Of a stretch of DNA of 64,000 bases, positions 45,105 to 54,559 are shown one piece after another. The DNA lies in the NCBI GenBank assembly GCA_015059905.1, contig SUZN01000003.1:186001-250000 (forward strand), read 5' to 3'. The notes beneath the pieces are model-generated. The model saw only the letters and a program-made list of their open reading frames with translations, did no database searches and was not told the DNA's origin. Source of the DNA: Rikenellaceae bacterium (GTDB lineage: Bacteria; Bacteroidota; Bacteroidia; Bacteroidales; Rikenellaceae). Each line of letters opens with the position of its first letter. The stretch's first letter is position 1. Made by a program: the position numbers and the translations under genes.

Positions 45105-46415
45105 ATGGCTATTTTCAAAGTAGAGGGAGGTCACAGACTTCACGGTAGCGTGACACCACAAGGTGCAAAAAATGAAGCTTTGCAGATTTTGTGCGCTACG
45201 CTCCTGACAAAGGAGCGCGTTGTGGTGCATAACGTACCGCACATACTCGATATAATCCAACTCATTGAGCTTTTGGGAAATATGGGCGTGAAGGTAGAGA
45301 AGCTCGCGGGCGACAGCTACGCCTTTACCGCAGCCGATATCGACCTCGATTACCTGCGTAGCGAGGATTACCACCACCGCTGCCGTCGTCTGCGTGGCTC
45401 GGTGATGATGATTGGTCCATTGCTCGCACGTTTTGGCGTGGGATATATCCCAAAGCCTGGAGGCGATAAGATTGGTCGCCGCCGATTGGACACCCACTTC
45501 CTGGGCTTCCAGAAGTTGGGCGCAACATTCAACTTCGACCAGGCAGAGGAGTTTTATTCGGTGGAGTGCAAGAGGCTGAAGGGCTGTTATATGTTGCTTG
45601 ATGAGGCTTCGGTAACGGGTACTGCCAACATCATTATGGCAGCGGTCTTTGCCGAGGGCACAACCACAATATACAACGCCGCCTGCGAGCCATACATCCA
45701 GCAGTTGTGCCGTATGCTCAACCGTATGGGTGCGAAGATTTCGGGTATCGCCTCAAACCTCCTGACCATCGAGGGTGTGAAGGAGCTGGGCGGCACAGAG
45801 CACACGATGTTGCCCGATATGATTGAGGTAGGCAGCTTTATCGGTATGGCGGCAATGACACAGTCGGAGCTGACCATCAAGGATGTGTCGTATGAGAATC
45901 TAGGTATCATCCCCGCGCAGTTTGCCCGTATGGGTATTCAGTTTGAGCAGCGTGGCGACGATATCTACATCCCACAGCAGGACCACTACTCTATCGAGAG
46001 CTTTATCGACGGCTCGATTATGAACATTGCTGACGCCCCCTGGCCAGGCTTGACACCCGACCTTTTGTCAATATTCCTCGTGGTGGCGACACAGGCGAAG
46101 GGTTCGGTGCTTATCCACCAGAAGATGTTTGAGAGTCGCCTGTTCTTTGTTGATAAACTCATTGATATGGGCGCACAGATTATCCTCTGCGACCCTCACC
46201 GCGCAACGGTTATCGGTCACGACCACCGCATCCGTCTGCGTGCTACAAAGATGTCATCACCCGATATTCGTGCGGGCGTGGCGCTCTTGATAGCCGCTAT
46301 GAGTGCCGAGGGCACATCCACCATTCAGAACATTGAGCAGATAGATCGTGGATATCGTGATATAGACACCCGCCTGAACGCTCTGGGCGCAAAGATTACC
46401 CGACTGGAGGAATAA
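45105..46415 (+). CDS. murA: UDP-N-acetylglucosamine 1-carboxyvinyltransferase
   Basis: 436 residues. MurA transfers enolpyruvate from PEP to UDP-GlcNAc, the first committed step of peptidoglycan synthesis. Family blocks: GAKNEALQILCATLL (with the Lys-Asn pair), RRLRGSVMMIGPLLARFG, EASVTGTANIIMAAV and the C-terminal DIRAGVALLIAAMSAEGTS. The active-site loop reads PGGDKIGRRRLD, so Asp121 stands where E. coli has Cys115, the residue alkylated by fosfomycin. Enzymes with Asp there are active but fosfomycin-insensitive. Transcribed from a near-perfect promoter at 45054-45085. Confidence 0.95.
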   Translation: MAIFKVEGGHRLHGSVTPQGAKNEALQILCATLLTKERVVVHNVPHILDIIQLIELLGNMGVKVEKLAGDSYAFTAADIDLDYLRSEDYHHRCRRLRGSVMMIGPLLARFGVGYIPKPGGDKIGRRRLDTHFLGFQKLGATFNFDQAEEFYSVECKRLKGCYMLLDEASVTGTANIIMAAVFAEGTTTIYNAACEPYIQQLCRMLNRMGAKISGIASNLLTIEGVKELGGTEHTMLPDMIEVGSFIGMAAMTQSELTIKDVSYENLGIIPAQFARMGIQFEQRGDDIYIPQQDHYSIESFIDGSIMNIADAPWPGLTPDLLSIFLVVATQAKGSVLIHQKMFESRLFFVDKLIDMGAQIILCDPHRATVIGHDHRIRLRATKMSSPDIRAGVALLIAAMSAEGTSTIQNIEQIDRGYRDIDTRLNALGAKITRLEE

Positions 46416-46507
46416 GTTTATACGAAAAAGAAACCATCAAACACTACGCCTATGATTAAATAACAGACATTAGGACATACAAAATAAAAAGCGTTTGCTT
46501 TATTTTG

Positions 46508-46630
46508 GGAAATTGGAACTTCGACACTTTCAAATTGCACCCAAGGAATAAGGTTTGCGCTCACATCAATTTTGGTGTGGGCTTTATTCCGTATATTTGG
46601 GTGCATAGGTAGTCGAAGACCTCAATTTCC
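46508..46630. ncRNA. Structured RNA candidate, 6S-like long hairpin
   Basis: A 123-base stretch that folds end to end: P1 46508-46525 with 46612-46630; a large internal bubble (46526-46535 against 46606-46611); P2 TGCACCCA/TGGGTGCA; P3 GGAATAA/TTATTCC; P4 CACATCA/TGGTGTG. A rod with a central bubble and terminal stem resembles 6S RNA, but I cannot confirm the family. Strand is undecided: near-consensus -7 boxes occur on both sides (TATTTTG at 46501, TATATTGG reading leftward from 46636). An AT-rich hairpin at 46481-46506 would terminate a minus-strand transcript or murA. Confidence 0.5.
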
Positions 46631-46727
46631 AATATAGGCGAATTCAGTCCGCACTTTTTATTTGTCTTCCCGAAAAGATTCTTTATTGGACTATCTAAAA
46701 TCATTTAATTATTTCAAAATTAAAGTT

Positions 46728-47339
46728 ATGAAGAAGTTTATATTATTATTCTGCAGTTCAATTTTATTAACATCTTGCATATCTACCACACCTACTACCC
46801 CATCTATCAATTGGTCTATCAACGGAGATGTTACTGCATATAACGCAGATGGCTCGGTTCTCCGTCAATGGAATAACGTTGTTATTGAGTCTGGCTTTAC
46901 TGATACTATGATTGGAACACATACCACGTCTAATGCTATCAAGTCTTTTGGTATAAATTTTACCGACCCAAAAACTCAAAAAAATATTATTATCAGTAAC
47001 GCTGTTCCATGCATTATTGAATATGCCAGCAAAGAATATGAGGAATATATCCCTCAAAATTGCACACTTACAGAATTCTTCAAAAATGGAGATATTCATT
47101 CAGTAAAACAAGACCGCAAAATCTATTTAGAAAATAATTTTATATCTGAAATAAAGTCTGATATAAATACTGCTCAAACAGAACAGGATATAACCGCAAT
47201 TAAAGAAAAAGTTGATGTACTCAACTCATACCATCAAAAGATGGAACATAAAGGGTCATATTTTGACATTCTTGATGCCTTACAGTTAATAAATATCCAG
47301 CTCGATAAAAAGGCTAAAAAACTTGGTGTGAAATTATAA
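46728..47339 (+). CDS. AT-rich small lipoprotein of unknown function
   Basis: 203 residues from ATG 46728 (lipobox LLTSC, Cys17); the longer reading to 46662 has no supporting signal. No family recognised. After the lipobox there is a Thr/Pro-rich linker, then a probable beta domain and a C-terminal helical part (DITAIKEKVDVLNSYHQKMEH). Codon use is very AT-rich (TTA, ATA, AAA, AAT abundant), in clear contrast with the neighbours, which suggests recent acquisition. It stands alone between the structured RNA candidate and a strong terminator. Confidence 0.65.
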   Translation: MKKFILLFCSSILLTSCISTTPTTPSINWSINGDVTAYNADGSVLRQWNNVVIESGFTDTMIGTHTTSNAIKSFGINFTDPKTQKNIIISNAVPCIIEYASKEYEEYIPQNCTLTEFFKNGDIHSVKQDRKIYLENNFISEIKSDINTAQTEQDITAIKEKVDVLNSYHQKMEHKGSYFDILDALQLINIQLDKKAKKLGVKL

Positions 47340-47358
47340 ATCACCCAAACAAATAATT

Positions 47359-47416
47359 AAAGTTGCGTAACAGCTATTCGTGAGATTTGCGATAGGCTGT
47401 TATGCAACTTTTTTAT
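47359..47416 (+). terminator. Terminator after the AT-rich lipoprotein gene
   Basis: AAAGTTGCGTAACAGC pairs with GCTGTTATGCAACTTT with one mismatch, extended by TAT.CG pairs, and is followed by a T run. Confidence 0.85.
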
Positions 47417-47427
47417 TCCGCAATTCA

Positions 47428-47537
47428 CGTCATTGCCCGACACCCAAAGGGTGACGATGGCAATCCTCCAGTTTTACCTAATTTGGTTTATACCCCGAGG
47501 ATTCCCTGCGCCTTGCTTTGCAAGTCGGGAAATGACG
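47428..47537. repeat. CGTCATT...AATGACG dispersed repeat, divergent copy
   Basis: 110 bases beginning CGTCATTGCCCGA and ending TCGGGAAATGACG; each arm has its own hairpin (CACCC..GGGTG and GCGCCTTGC..GCAAG). It has the same layout as 3734-3834 but different stems. The rest of the 411-base gap before the M16 gene holds only the terminator and promoter. Confidence 0.7.
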
Positions 47538-47669
47538 TTTTCTTCTTTTTCGGAAATATTTGTTTTGTTTCCATCGTTTTTTTTGTAGTTTTTCACGAAA
47601 TATTGCGACTAATATAATGACTGCAAAGCACTTTTTTGCGTGCAAAGGCTATTTTTACTTAAAAGTGTG

Positions 47670-47677
47670 TATATTTG
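47670..47677 (+). promoter_or_regulatory. Promoter -7 box of the M16 peptidase gene
   Basis: TATATTTG matches TAnnTTTG; the leader is about 68 bases. Confidence 0.55.
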
Positions 47678-47750
47678 CGTAAGGTTTTCGCCCATCGTGG
47701 CAAAACACAAGGTTAGTTAAAACAAACATAAACATAATTAAAGAAAGAGT

Positions 47751-50582
47751 ATGAAGAGATTGATTTTTGCCATCGTCGCAATTATTACATTGGGCATGGC
47801 ATCAACAGCAAATGCTCAAATCGACCCCTCGCAGCCTATTCCAGCTGACAAGGAGATACGTATGGGCAAGTTGGAGAACGGACTTACTTACTACATCCGT
47901 CACAACGAGAAACCAAAGGGTATGGCAAACTTCTACATCGTGCACGATGTGGGTGCTATCCAGGAGGATGACAACCAGCAGGGTCTGGCTCACTTCCTTG
48001 AGCATATGGCATTCAACGGCACAAAGAACTACCCAGGCAAGTCGATGATTGAGTATCTGGAGAAGATTGGTGTTAAGTTTGGTGCAAACCTCAACGCCTT
48101 TACCTCTTGGGACTTGACACAGTACTACATGGAGGATGTGCCCGTAGCACGCGAGAGCGTGGTGGACTCTACGCTAATGATTCTGCACGACTGGTCACAC
48201 TTCATTTCGTTGGAGGAGAAGGAGATTGACTCAGAGCGTGGCGTTATCAAGGAGGAGTTGCGTACACGCGACGGCGCATCTTGGCGTTCTACAATCGAGA
48301 TGTTGAAGGCTGTGGGTAAAGGTACACTTTACGCCGAGCGTAACCTCATCGGTTACCTTGAGGGTCTGGAGGGCTTCACCTATGACGACATCCGTTCATT
48401 CTATGACAAGTGGTATCGCCCCGACTATCAGGCAGTTGTTGTAGTGGGTGATATTGACGTAGATAAGGTTGAGCAGAAGATTAAGTCTATGATGGCTGAC
48501 ATCCCTGCTCCAGCAGCCGATGCAGCACAGAAGGCCGTTATCGTAGTGCCAGACAACGACACCCCTATCGTGAGCGTATTCACCGACCCCGAGATGCAGC
48601 AGTCAAGCTTGCAGATTATCTACAAGGGTCAGGCTATGCCAAAGCAGTACAAGAGCTTGGTTATGGCAGAGCTTGTTAATATCATGCAGTCATACATCAG
48701 CGTGATGATTAACGAGCGTTTGAGCGACATCTCACGCAAGCCAAATGCACCATTTATCCAGGCAGGCTTCCAGCCAGGCGGCGGTTTCGGCATCTGCCCT
48801 ACATTGGATATTGTTGCTGGTCAGGTGATGACACAGGACGGCAAGATTATGGCAGGTTACAAGGCCCTCCTCACAGAGATGGAGCGTATGCGCCGCTACG
48901 GCTTTACAGAGGGCGAGTGGGAGCGCGCAAAGAACAATCTGCTCTCCTCTATCGAGAACCAGTACAACAGCCGCGATGACCGTAAGCACGCAGAGTTTGC
49001 CGAGGAGTGCATCTCTAACTTCCGTGAGGGTACACCACTCTACGATGCAGAGACAGAGTACAACCTCGACAAGCAGCTTATTGAGATGATATCATGCCAG
49101 ATGATTAACGCTACCGTTCAGAAGCTCTATGAGCCTATGAAGAATGTTGTTATCGTCGTGAATTCTCCAAAGAAGGATGGCGTAGCTGTTCCAACAGAGG
49201 CAGAGCTTGTAGCAGCACTCAAGGAGGCTGTGGCAGCCGACATCAAGCCATTTGAGGATAATGTGAAGAAGGAGCCACTTATCTCGGAGGATGTTGTTTT
49301 GAAGGGCTCTCCAGTAAAGAAGGAGAAGATTAACGAGGCTATGGGTACAACAGAGTGGACTCTGAAGAATGGTATCCAGGTTGTTATCAAGCAGACTCCA
49401 TACGAGGCAGATGCTATCAACCTTGAGGCTACGGCTGATGGTGGTGCAGCTATCTTCAGCGACGAGGATTACTACTCTGCACAGATGCTTTCATCGGTAA
49501 TGTCAATGTCGGGTATTTCGAAGTTCTCGGCATCGGATCTTCGCAAGCAGCTCTCGGGCAAGAATGCACGTGCCAACGTAGGCGTAGGTACTTATCTGCA
49601 CGCTATCGAGGGTACAGCTGCATTGAAGGATGCGGAGACAATGTTCCAGCTGATGTACCTGAACTTCACAGCTCCACGCTTCTCGGAGGATGACTTCGCA
49701 ACACTTATGAAGCGTTATGATGCAATGCTTGCCAACCAGCTCACAAACCCAGATTTCGTATTTGGTCAGCAGCTGATGAAGACCCTTTACAGCGACAACT
49801 ACCGCCGCCAGCAGCTCACACCAGAGATTCTCTCAGCGGTTAAGCTGGAGCGTATGCAGGAGATACACTCAAAGCTCTACGGCAATGCAAAGGGCTTCCG
49901 TTTCACTATCATCGGTAATATGAGCCCCAAGGAGTTGAAGCCACTTGTTGAGAAGTACATCGGCTCACTGCCTGTCGAGAAGAAGCCTTCAACAAAGTTC
50001 ATTAACGACGGTGTAAAGGTTGCTAATGACGTAGTGAACGACTTCAAGTACAAGATGGAGCAGCCAAAGGTATCTGTAATGATTGCGTTCAACGGCAAGT
50101 ATGACTACACAATCAAGAATGGCGTAACACTAACATTCCTTTCACAGGCGTTGAGCAACCGCTACCTGAAGTCTATCCGCGAGGAGAAGGGCGGAACGTA
50201 TGGTGTAGGTGTTCGTGGCTCACACATCACCAAGCCAAGCGAGTACTACTTGATGCAGATTCAGTTCGACACCAACGAGCAAATGGCTGACGAGCTTATC
50301 GGCATCGTTATCGCCGAGATTGAGAAGATTGCAGCCGAGGGTCCACTCAAGGAGGATATGGACAAGACTCGTGAGTTCTTGTTGAAGGACTACAAGAAGA
50401 ACATCGAGCAGAACGGCTGGTGGTCACGCACATTGAAGGCATACTATGAGAATGGGGTCAATATGGTAGCAGACTACGAGGCTGCGGTGAATGCCGTATC
50501 TTCTGACGATGTGAAGGCTTTGGCAAAGCGTCTGTTGGAGGAGAAGTCAATGGTGAAGGTTATTATGCGACCAGAGAAATAG
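47751..50582 (+). CDS. Exported M16-family zinc metallopeptidase
   Basis: 943 residues, signal peptide (1-22, ending ANAQ). Two halves of M16 (pitrilysin/insulinase) type. The N-terminal half carries the inverted zinc motif HFLEH (His81, Glu84, His85) with the third ligand in ERGVIKEEL; the C-terminal half starts near 520 and is inactive but contributes the clamshell (GGTYGVGVRGSHIT). The family degrades peptides that fit into the closed chamber. A periplasmic role in peptide use or quality control is inferred. Codon use is biased as in highly expressed genes. Single-gene unit. Confidence 0.92.
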   Translation: MKRLIFAIVAIITLGMASTANAQIDPSQPIPADKEIRMGKLENGLTYYIRHNEKPKGMANFYIVHDVGAIQEDDNQQGLAHFLEHMAFNGTKNYPGKSMIEYLEKIGVKFGANLNAFTSWDLTQYYMEDVPVARESVVDSTLMILHDWSHFISLEEKEIDSERGVIKEELRTRDGASWRSTIEMLKAVGKGTLYAERNLIGYLEGLEGFTYDDIRSFYDKWYRPDYQAVVVVGDIDVDKVEQKIKSMMADIPAPAADAAQKAVIVVPDNDTPIVSVFTDPEMQQSSLQIIYKGQAMPKQYKSLVMAELVNIMQSYISVMINERLSDISRKPNAPFIQAGFQPGGGFGICPTLDIVAGQVMTQDGKIMAGYKALLTEMERMRRYGFTEGEWERAKNNLLSSIENQYNSRDDRKHAEFAEECISNFREGTPLYDAETEYNLDKQLIEMISCQMINATVQKLYEPMKNVVIVVNSPKKDGVAVPTEAELVAALKEAVAADIKPFEDNVKKEPLISEDVVLKGSPVKKEKINEAMGTTEWTLKNGIQVVIKQTPYEADAINLEATADGGAAIFSDEDYYSAQMLSSVMSMSGISKFSASDLRKQLSGKNARANVGVGTYLHAIEGTAALKDAETMFQLMYLNFTAPRFSEDDFATLMKRYDAMLANQLTNPDFVFGQQLMKTLYSDNYRRQQLTPEILSAVKLERMQEIHSKLYGNAKGFRFTIIGNMSPKELKPLVEKYIGSLPVEKKPSTKFINDGVKVANDVVNDFKYKMEQPKVSVMIAFNGKYDYTIKNGVTLTFLSQALSNRYLKSIREEKGGTYGVGVRGSHITKPSEYYLMQIQFDTNEQMADELIGIVIAEIEKIAAEGPLKEDMDKTREFLLKDYKKNIEQNGWWSRTLKAYYENGVNMVADYEAAVNAVSSDDVKALAKRLLEEKSMVKVIMRPEK

Positions 50583-50601
50583 TTTTCAGCAAATAGAATT
50601 C

Positions 50602-50643
50602 AGAGGGTTGTCCAATCGCAAGGTTGGGCAACTCTTTTTTTTT
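50602..50643 (+). terminator. Terminator after the M16 gene
   Basis: AGGGTTGTCCAA pairs with TTGGGCAACTCT and is followed by about ten T; the T run overlaps the -33 element of the next promoter. Confidence 0.85.
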
Positions 50644-50671
50644 GATAGTTGCCATATTTTTCCTAACTTTG
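50641..50671 (+). promoter_or_regulatory. Promoter of the GH127 gene
   Basis: TTTG (50641-50644) and TAACTTTG (50664-50671) with 19 bases between; the ATG follows 22 bases later. Confidence 0.7.
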
Positions 50672-50693
50672 AGGAAAATAAAACCAACAACCT

Positions 50694-52577
50694 ATGAAAC
50701 TAAAGAAAATCCTTTGCAGCATCGCTGCACTAACCATATTCTGCGCCACCAATGCCCAAGTGATGGTAAGCCCTGCTATTGAAAACATAAAAATAGGCGA
50801 TTACGTCGGCAAACGCATTGATGACTGCATCTCACAACGCGTGAAGGCGCAGGATTGGGAGCATCTGGTGGAGCCATTCCGCAACCGCACCGAGACGTGG
50901 GCGTGGCAGAGCGAGTTCTGGGGAAAGTGGGTGCAGGGAGCTATCGCATCCTACCGCTACAACCGCGACCCAGAGCTATATGAGATTATCCGCCAGAGCG
51001 CCGAGGCGATGATGGCGACACAGACCCCCGACGGCTACATCGGCAACTATCGTGACGACAGCCACCTAAAGCAGTGGGATGTGTGGGGCAGAAAATATAC
51101 TATGCTCGGATTGGTGGCGTGGTATGACCTTTCGGGCGACAAGAAGGCTTTGAAGTCGGCTTGTGGAGTGCTTGACCACCTGATGAGCGAGGTGGGCGAA
51201 GGCAAGACGGATATAATCTCTACGGGCAACTATCACGGCATGGCGAGCTGCTCTGTGCTTGAGCCTGTGGTATATATCTACAACCGCACAAAGGAGGCGC
51301 GCTATCTCGATTTTGCACGATATATCGCCCGCCGCCTGACCGACAAGGATGGTCCCGAGCTGGTACGCAAAGCTCTGGAGGGCGTGAATGTAGCCAACCG
51401 CTTCCCTCACCCCAAGTCGTGGTGGTCGCAGGAGAACGGGCAGAAGGCCTATGAGATGATGTCGTGCTATGTGGGTCTGCTGGAGATGTACAAGCTCACA
51501 GGCGAGGAGTCTTACCTCAAGGCGGTGGAGAAGGTTGTGAAAAATATCATCTCTACCGAGATAAACATCGCTGGCTCGGGTGCGGCATTTGAGTGCTGGT
51601 ACGGCGGTAAGGAGCGACAGACGCTGCCCACATACCACACAATGGAAACCTGCGTAACATTCACCTGGATGCAGCTCTGCGAGCGATTGATGGAGGTAAA
51701 TCACAACCTACTGCTTGCCGACCAGATTGAGCTGACTATGTATAATGCCCTGATGGCGTCGCTGCACGCCGATGCTCACCAGATTTCAAAATATAGTCCG
51801 CTGGAGGGTTGGCGTACAGCAGGTGAGGAGCAGTGCGGCATGCATATCAACTGCTGCAACGCCAATGGACCTCGTGCCTTTGCGCTTATTCCAAAGGCTA
51901 TGTATCACACAACAGACCAAATGATTACGGTAAATCTATATGCCGACTCGGAAGCTACGCTGTACCTTGAGGGTAAGCGCAAGCAACCTATCACTATTCG
52001 CCAAAAGACCTCTTACCCAAAGGATGGCGTGATAGAGTTTGAAATCTCGCCAAAGAAGCCAACACACTTCTCGCTTGCTCTGCGTATTCCCGCGTGGGTG
52101 GATTTAGAACACTGCGCGGTGGAGTTTGGTGGCACAGCCGAGGAGATTAAGATACACGGTTGCCACATAATAACACGCACCTGGGAGGCTGGCGACAAGC
52201 TCACGCTAAAGCTTGATATGCGAGGCAGACTACTACTGCACGACAACCACCAGGCGATTATGCGAGGTCCTGTGGTGCTGGCGCGTGACAGCCGCTTCGG
52301 GGATGGTTTTGTGGATGAGTGTGCTGATGTAGTTGCCAAGAATGGATATGTCGAGCTGACACCTGTTGCGGAGAATAACTTTGCGTGGATGTCATTCACT
52401 GCCCCTGCCGTATTGGGAACCGACCTTGAGGGCAACGGCAAGCCTACGCCAATCAAACTCTGCGACTTCGGCTCGGCAGGCAATAGCTGGGAGAAGAGCG
52501 TGCGCTATCGTGTATGGCTACCCAAGACGCTCAATGTTATGCACTCGCCGTATATTCCATACAATAGAGAGAAATAA
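50694..52577 (+). CDS. GH127-like beta-L-arabinofuranosidase (DUF1680)
   Basis: 627 residues, signal peptide (1-21). (alpha/alpha)6 barrel of the DUF1680/GH127 clan. The unusual zinc-cysteine active site is present: HTMETC gives Glu318 and Cys320, and HINCCNANGPR gives Cys387 and Cys388, equivalent to Glu338, Cys340, Cys417 (nucleophile) and Cys418 of HypBA1. It should release terminal beta-L-arabinofuranose from plant glycoproteins or pectin; GH146 is a close alternative with the same ligands. No partner arabinosidase lies nearby. Confidence 0.85.
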   Translation: MKLKKILCSIAALTIFCATNAQVMVSPAIENIKIGDYVGKRIDDCISQRVKAQDWEHLVEPFRNRTETWAWQSEFWGKWVQGAIASYRYNRDPELYEIIRQSAEAMMATQTPDGYIGNYRDDSHLKQWDVWGRKYTMLGLVAWYDLSGDKKALKSACGVLDHLMSEVGEGKTDIISTGNYHGMASCSVLEPVVYIYNRTKEARYLDFARYIARRLTDKDGPELVRKALEGVNVANRFPHPKSWWSQENGQKAYEMMSCYVGLLEMYKLTGEESYLKAVEKVVKNIISTEINIAGSGAAFECWYGGKERQTLPTYHTMETCVTFTWMQLCERLMEVNHNLLLADQIELTMYNALMASLHADAHQISKYSPLEGWRTAGEEQCGMHINCCNANGPRAFALIPKAMYHTTDQMITVNLYADSEATLYLEGKRKQPITIRQKTSYPKDGVIEFEISPKKPTHFSLALRIPAWVDLEHCAVEFGGTAEEIKIHGCHIITRTWEAGDKLTLKLDMRGRLLLHDNHQAIMRGPVVLARDSRFGDGFVDECADVVAKNGYVELTPVAENNFAWMSFTAPAVLGTDLEGNGKPTPIKLCDFGSAGNSWEKSVRYRVWLPKTLNVMHSPYIPYNREK

Positions 52578-52622
52578 ACTTTCAGGGGCTGCTCATTGAG
52601 CAACCCCTGAATTATTTTATCG
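52577..52622. terminator. Bidirectional terminator, identical copy A
   Basis: The hairpin TCAGGGGCTGCTCA/TGAGCAACCCCTGA with A/T-rich flanks. These 46 bases recur identically and in the same orientation at 55442-55487. It ends both the GH127 gene and the convergent response-regulator gene, whose last codons lie in it. Confidence 0.85.
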
Positions 52623-53303
52623 ACATCTCAACTTGTAACCAACCCCTCGAACACTGATAATCTCCACCGTCTTATCTTCGGCAAGATGGTGGCGCAGACG
52701 AGAGATAAAGACATTAAGGCTACGAAGATTAAAGAAGGTGTCATCACCCCATAGCTCCATAAGCAGCCCCGACGACTCAACCACCTGCCCCATATTGCGA
52801 CACAGGCGTGCCAGCACATCACTCTCACGAGCCGAGAGCGTTACGTTATGCCCATCAATAGAGAGCCTCGCCGCCGAAGGGATAAAGCGATAGCGACCAA
52901 TCTTAAACTCCTCGCTCTCATCCTCTGCACCCAGCCTGCCAAGCAGAGCCTGAAGGCGTACGATAAGCTCGTCGAGCGCAAATGGCTTACGCAGGAAATC
53001 ATTTCCACCCACAGAAAAACCCTTCACCACATCTTCCGTTGCCGAGCGAGCCGTCAGAAAGAGCACAGGCGCACGACACCCCTCTGCACGCAGACGCTTA
53101 ACGAGCGTAAAGCCATCCATCTTCGGCATCATCACATCACTCACCACAACATCGGGCTTCAGCTCACGCCACAACGACAAAGCCTCCTCGCCATCTGCAG
53201 CCAACCGCACATCGAAACCACGACCCGAAAGCGTGTCGGCTAAAATCTCGGCAAGCATACGTTCATCCTCGACAAGCAGAAGTTTTATCTTGTTATTCTC
53301 CAT
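52617..53303 (-). CDS. rprY: OmpR-family response regulator, RprY-like
   Basis: 228 residues: receiver domain (1-120) with phospho-acceptor Asp56 in VVSDVMMPKMDGF and Lys in FLRKPF, then an OmpR/PhoB winged-helix DNA-binding domain (130-228, LSARESDVLARLCRN and VFISRLRHHLAED). It overlaps the histidine kinase gene by 11 bases, so the pair is one operon. Three TTAACA repeats at 54731-54756 lie upstream of the kinase gene and are the obvious candidate binding site. The symbol is by resemblance to Bacteroides RprY. Confidence 0.9.
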   Translation of the reverse strand: MENNKIKLLLVEDERMLAEILADTLSGRGFDVRLAADGEEALSLWRELKPDVVVSDVMMPKMDGFTLVKRLRAEGCRAPVLFLTARSATEDVVKGFSVGGNDFLRKPFALDELIVRLQALLGRLGAEDESEEFKIGRYRFIPSAARLSIDGHNVTLSARESDVLARLCRNMGQVVESSGLLMELWGDDTFFNLRSLNVFISRLRHHLAEDKTVEIISVRGVGYKLRCR

Positions 53304-54516
53304 TATGGGGTAGTTTTATCGTTATCGTTGTTCCCTTGCCCTCGCTGCTTGAGGCAGAGATATTGCCACCGTGACGCTCCACAACCTGACGGGCGTAGTA
53401 AAGACCCAAGCCGTAGCCACGAACATCGTGCCTGTCACCCGACGGCACACGATAAAATTTATCAAAGATATGTTCAACGTGGCGTGAGGCAATACCCTTG
53501 CCGTTGTCGGCAACCGAGATTATGACCCAATCGCCCTCAACTTGTACCCTGCAACGAATGGCGACCTCCTTGTCGGAGTATTTTATTGAGTTATCCACTA
53601 TGGTCGAAAGCACATTTTTAAGATGAAAGCGGTCGGCACTAACCACAACATCAGCCTCGCACTCAAGCGAGAAATCAACCCTCTTGCTGGCAGCAGAGCA
53701 GTTACCCTCCACCTCCTGAAGCAACTCGCGCAGAACCACCTGCGTAGGATTATGACGCACCACATCGCCCTCCTCAACCGACACGGCGAGGATACGCTCC
53801 ACCATTGTCGAGAGGCGAGAGAGCTGCAACGCCACAATCTCCAGATAACGTCCTCGCTTCTTCTCATCCTCCATAGCCGAGAAGTTACGCAAGGCATCGT
53901 TGGCGGCATAGGCAACCGAGATTGGGGTCTTGAGTTCGTGGGTTATGTTGTGCGTGAGGTCACGACGCATCTGCTCCAGACTCTTTTGGCGGAACATAGT
54001 ACGAATAAGGTAGATAAACACGCCCGCCAACAAAACCACAATCATCAGCGACGAGAGTATCAAACCCCACATCTGCATCCAGAAATCGGAGTACGGCACC
54101 GACACATACAGCCGCAGGGAGAACATCTTGCCATCGTCAATATCGACCTCTACACTCTTCATATTCCGCAACGCCGTCTTATTGCCTCGGTACATCATCA
54201 CCTTGCCATCAAGCACATTGCTCACCACCTCAACGGCATAGGGTTGCAGGGCATCCAGTTCCAGCATACTCGGCTCAAGCCAAAAGACAAAATCATCCAA
54301 ATCAATCTTCACCATATCGGCAGGCTGAAGCCCTGGGATGGCATCCATACGGAATGACTTATATACACTCTTGTAGGTTGCCGACTGCACACGGCGCAGG
54401 AAGTCCGCCTTTTTGTCGTTGTAGAGCCTCGCCACCCACACGCACTGCACCGCCGCCACCATAACGAGCGAGGCGACAACCACCAATGATATTATGCGAA
54501 ATGTGCGCTGTGTCAT
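53293..54516 (-). CDS. rprX: Sensor histidine kinase, RprX-like
   Basis: 407 residues. Two membrane helices (about 8-28 and 150-172) enclose a ~120-residue periplasmic sensor. The kinase core has the H-box HNITHELKTPISVAYAAND, N-box LSTIVDNSIKYSD, DNGKGIA and the G2 loop GYGLGLYYARQVVERHGG. The signal is unknown. A promoter on this strand lies at 54703-54696, leaving a ~175-base leader that contains a full dispersed repeat (54560-54653). Confidence 0.9.
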   Translation of the reverse strand: MTQRTFRIISLVVVASLVMVAAVQCVWVARLYNDKKADFLRRVQSATYKSVYKSFRMDAIPGLQPADMVKIDLDDFVFWLEPSMLELDALQPYAVEVVSNVLDGKVMMYRGNKTALRNMKSVEVDIDDGKMFSLRLYVSVPYSDFWMQMWGLILSSLMIVVLLAGVFIYLIRTMFRQKSLEQMRRDLTHNITHELKTPISVAYAANDALRNFSAMEDEKKRGRYLEIVALQLSRLSTMVERILAVSVEEGDVVRHNPTQVVLRELLQEVEGNCSAASKRVDFSLECEADVVVSADRFHLKNVLSTIVDNSIKYSDKEVAIRCRVQVEGDWVIISVADNGKGIASRHVEHIFDKFYRVPSGDRHDVRGYGLGLYYARQVVERHGGNISASSSEGKGTTITIKLPHNGE

Positions 54517-54559
54517 ATTTTTTACCGTTTTCTTTTGACTTTGTATCGTTTAGTGCTGT

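Noticed and set aside
46418..46606. A 62-codon minus-strand open frame after murA
   Set aside because: It covers the structured RNA candidate and has no protein-like features.
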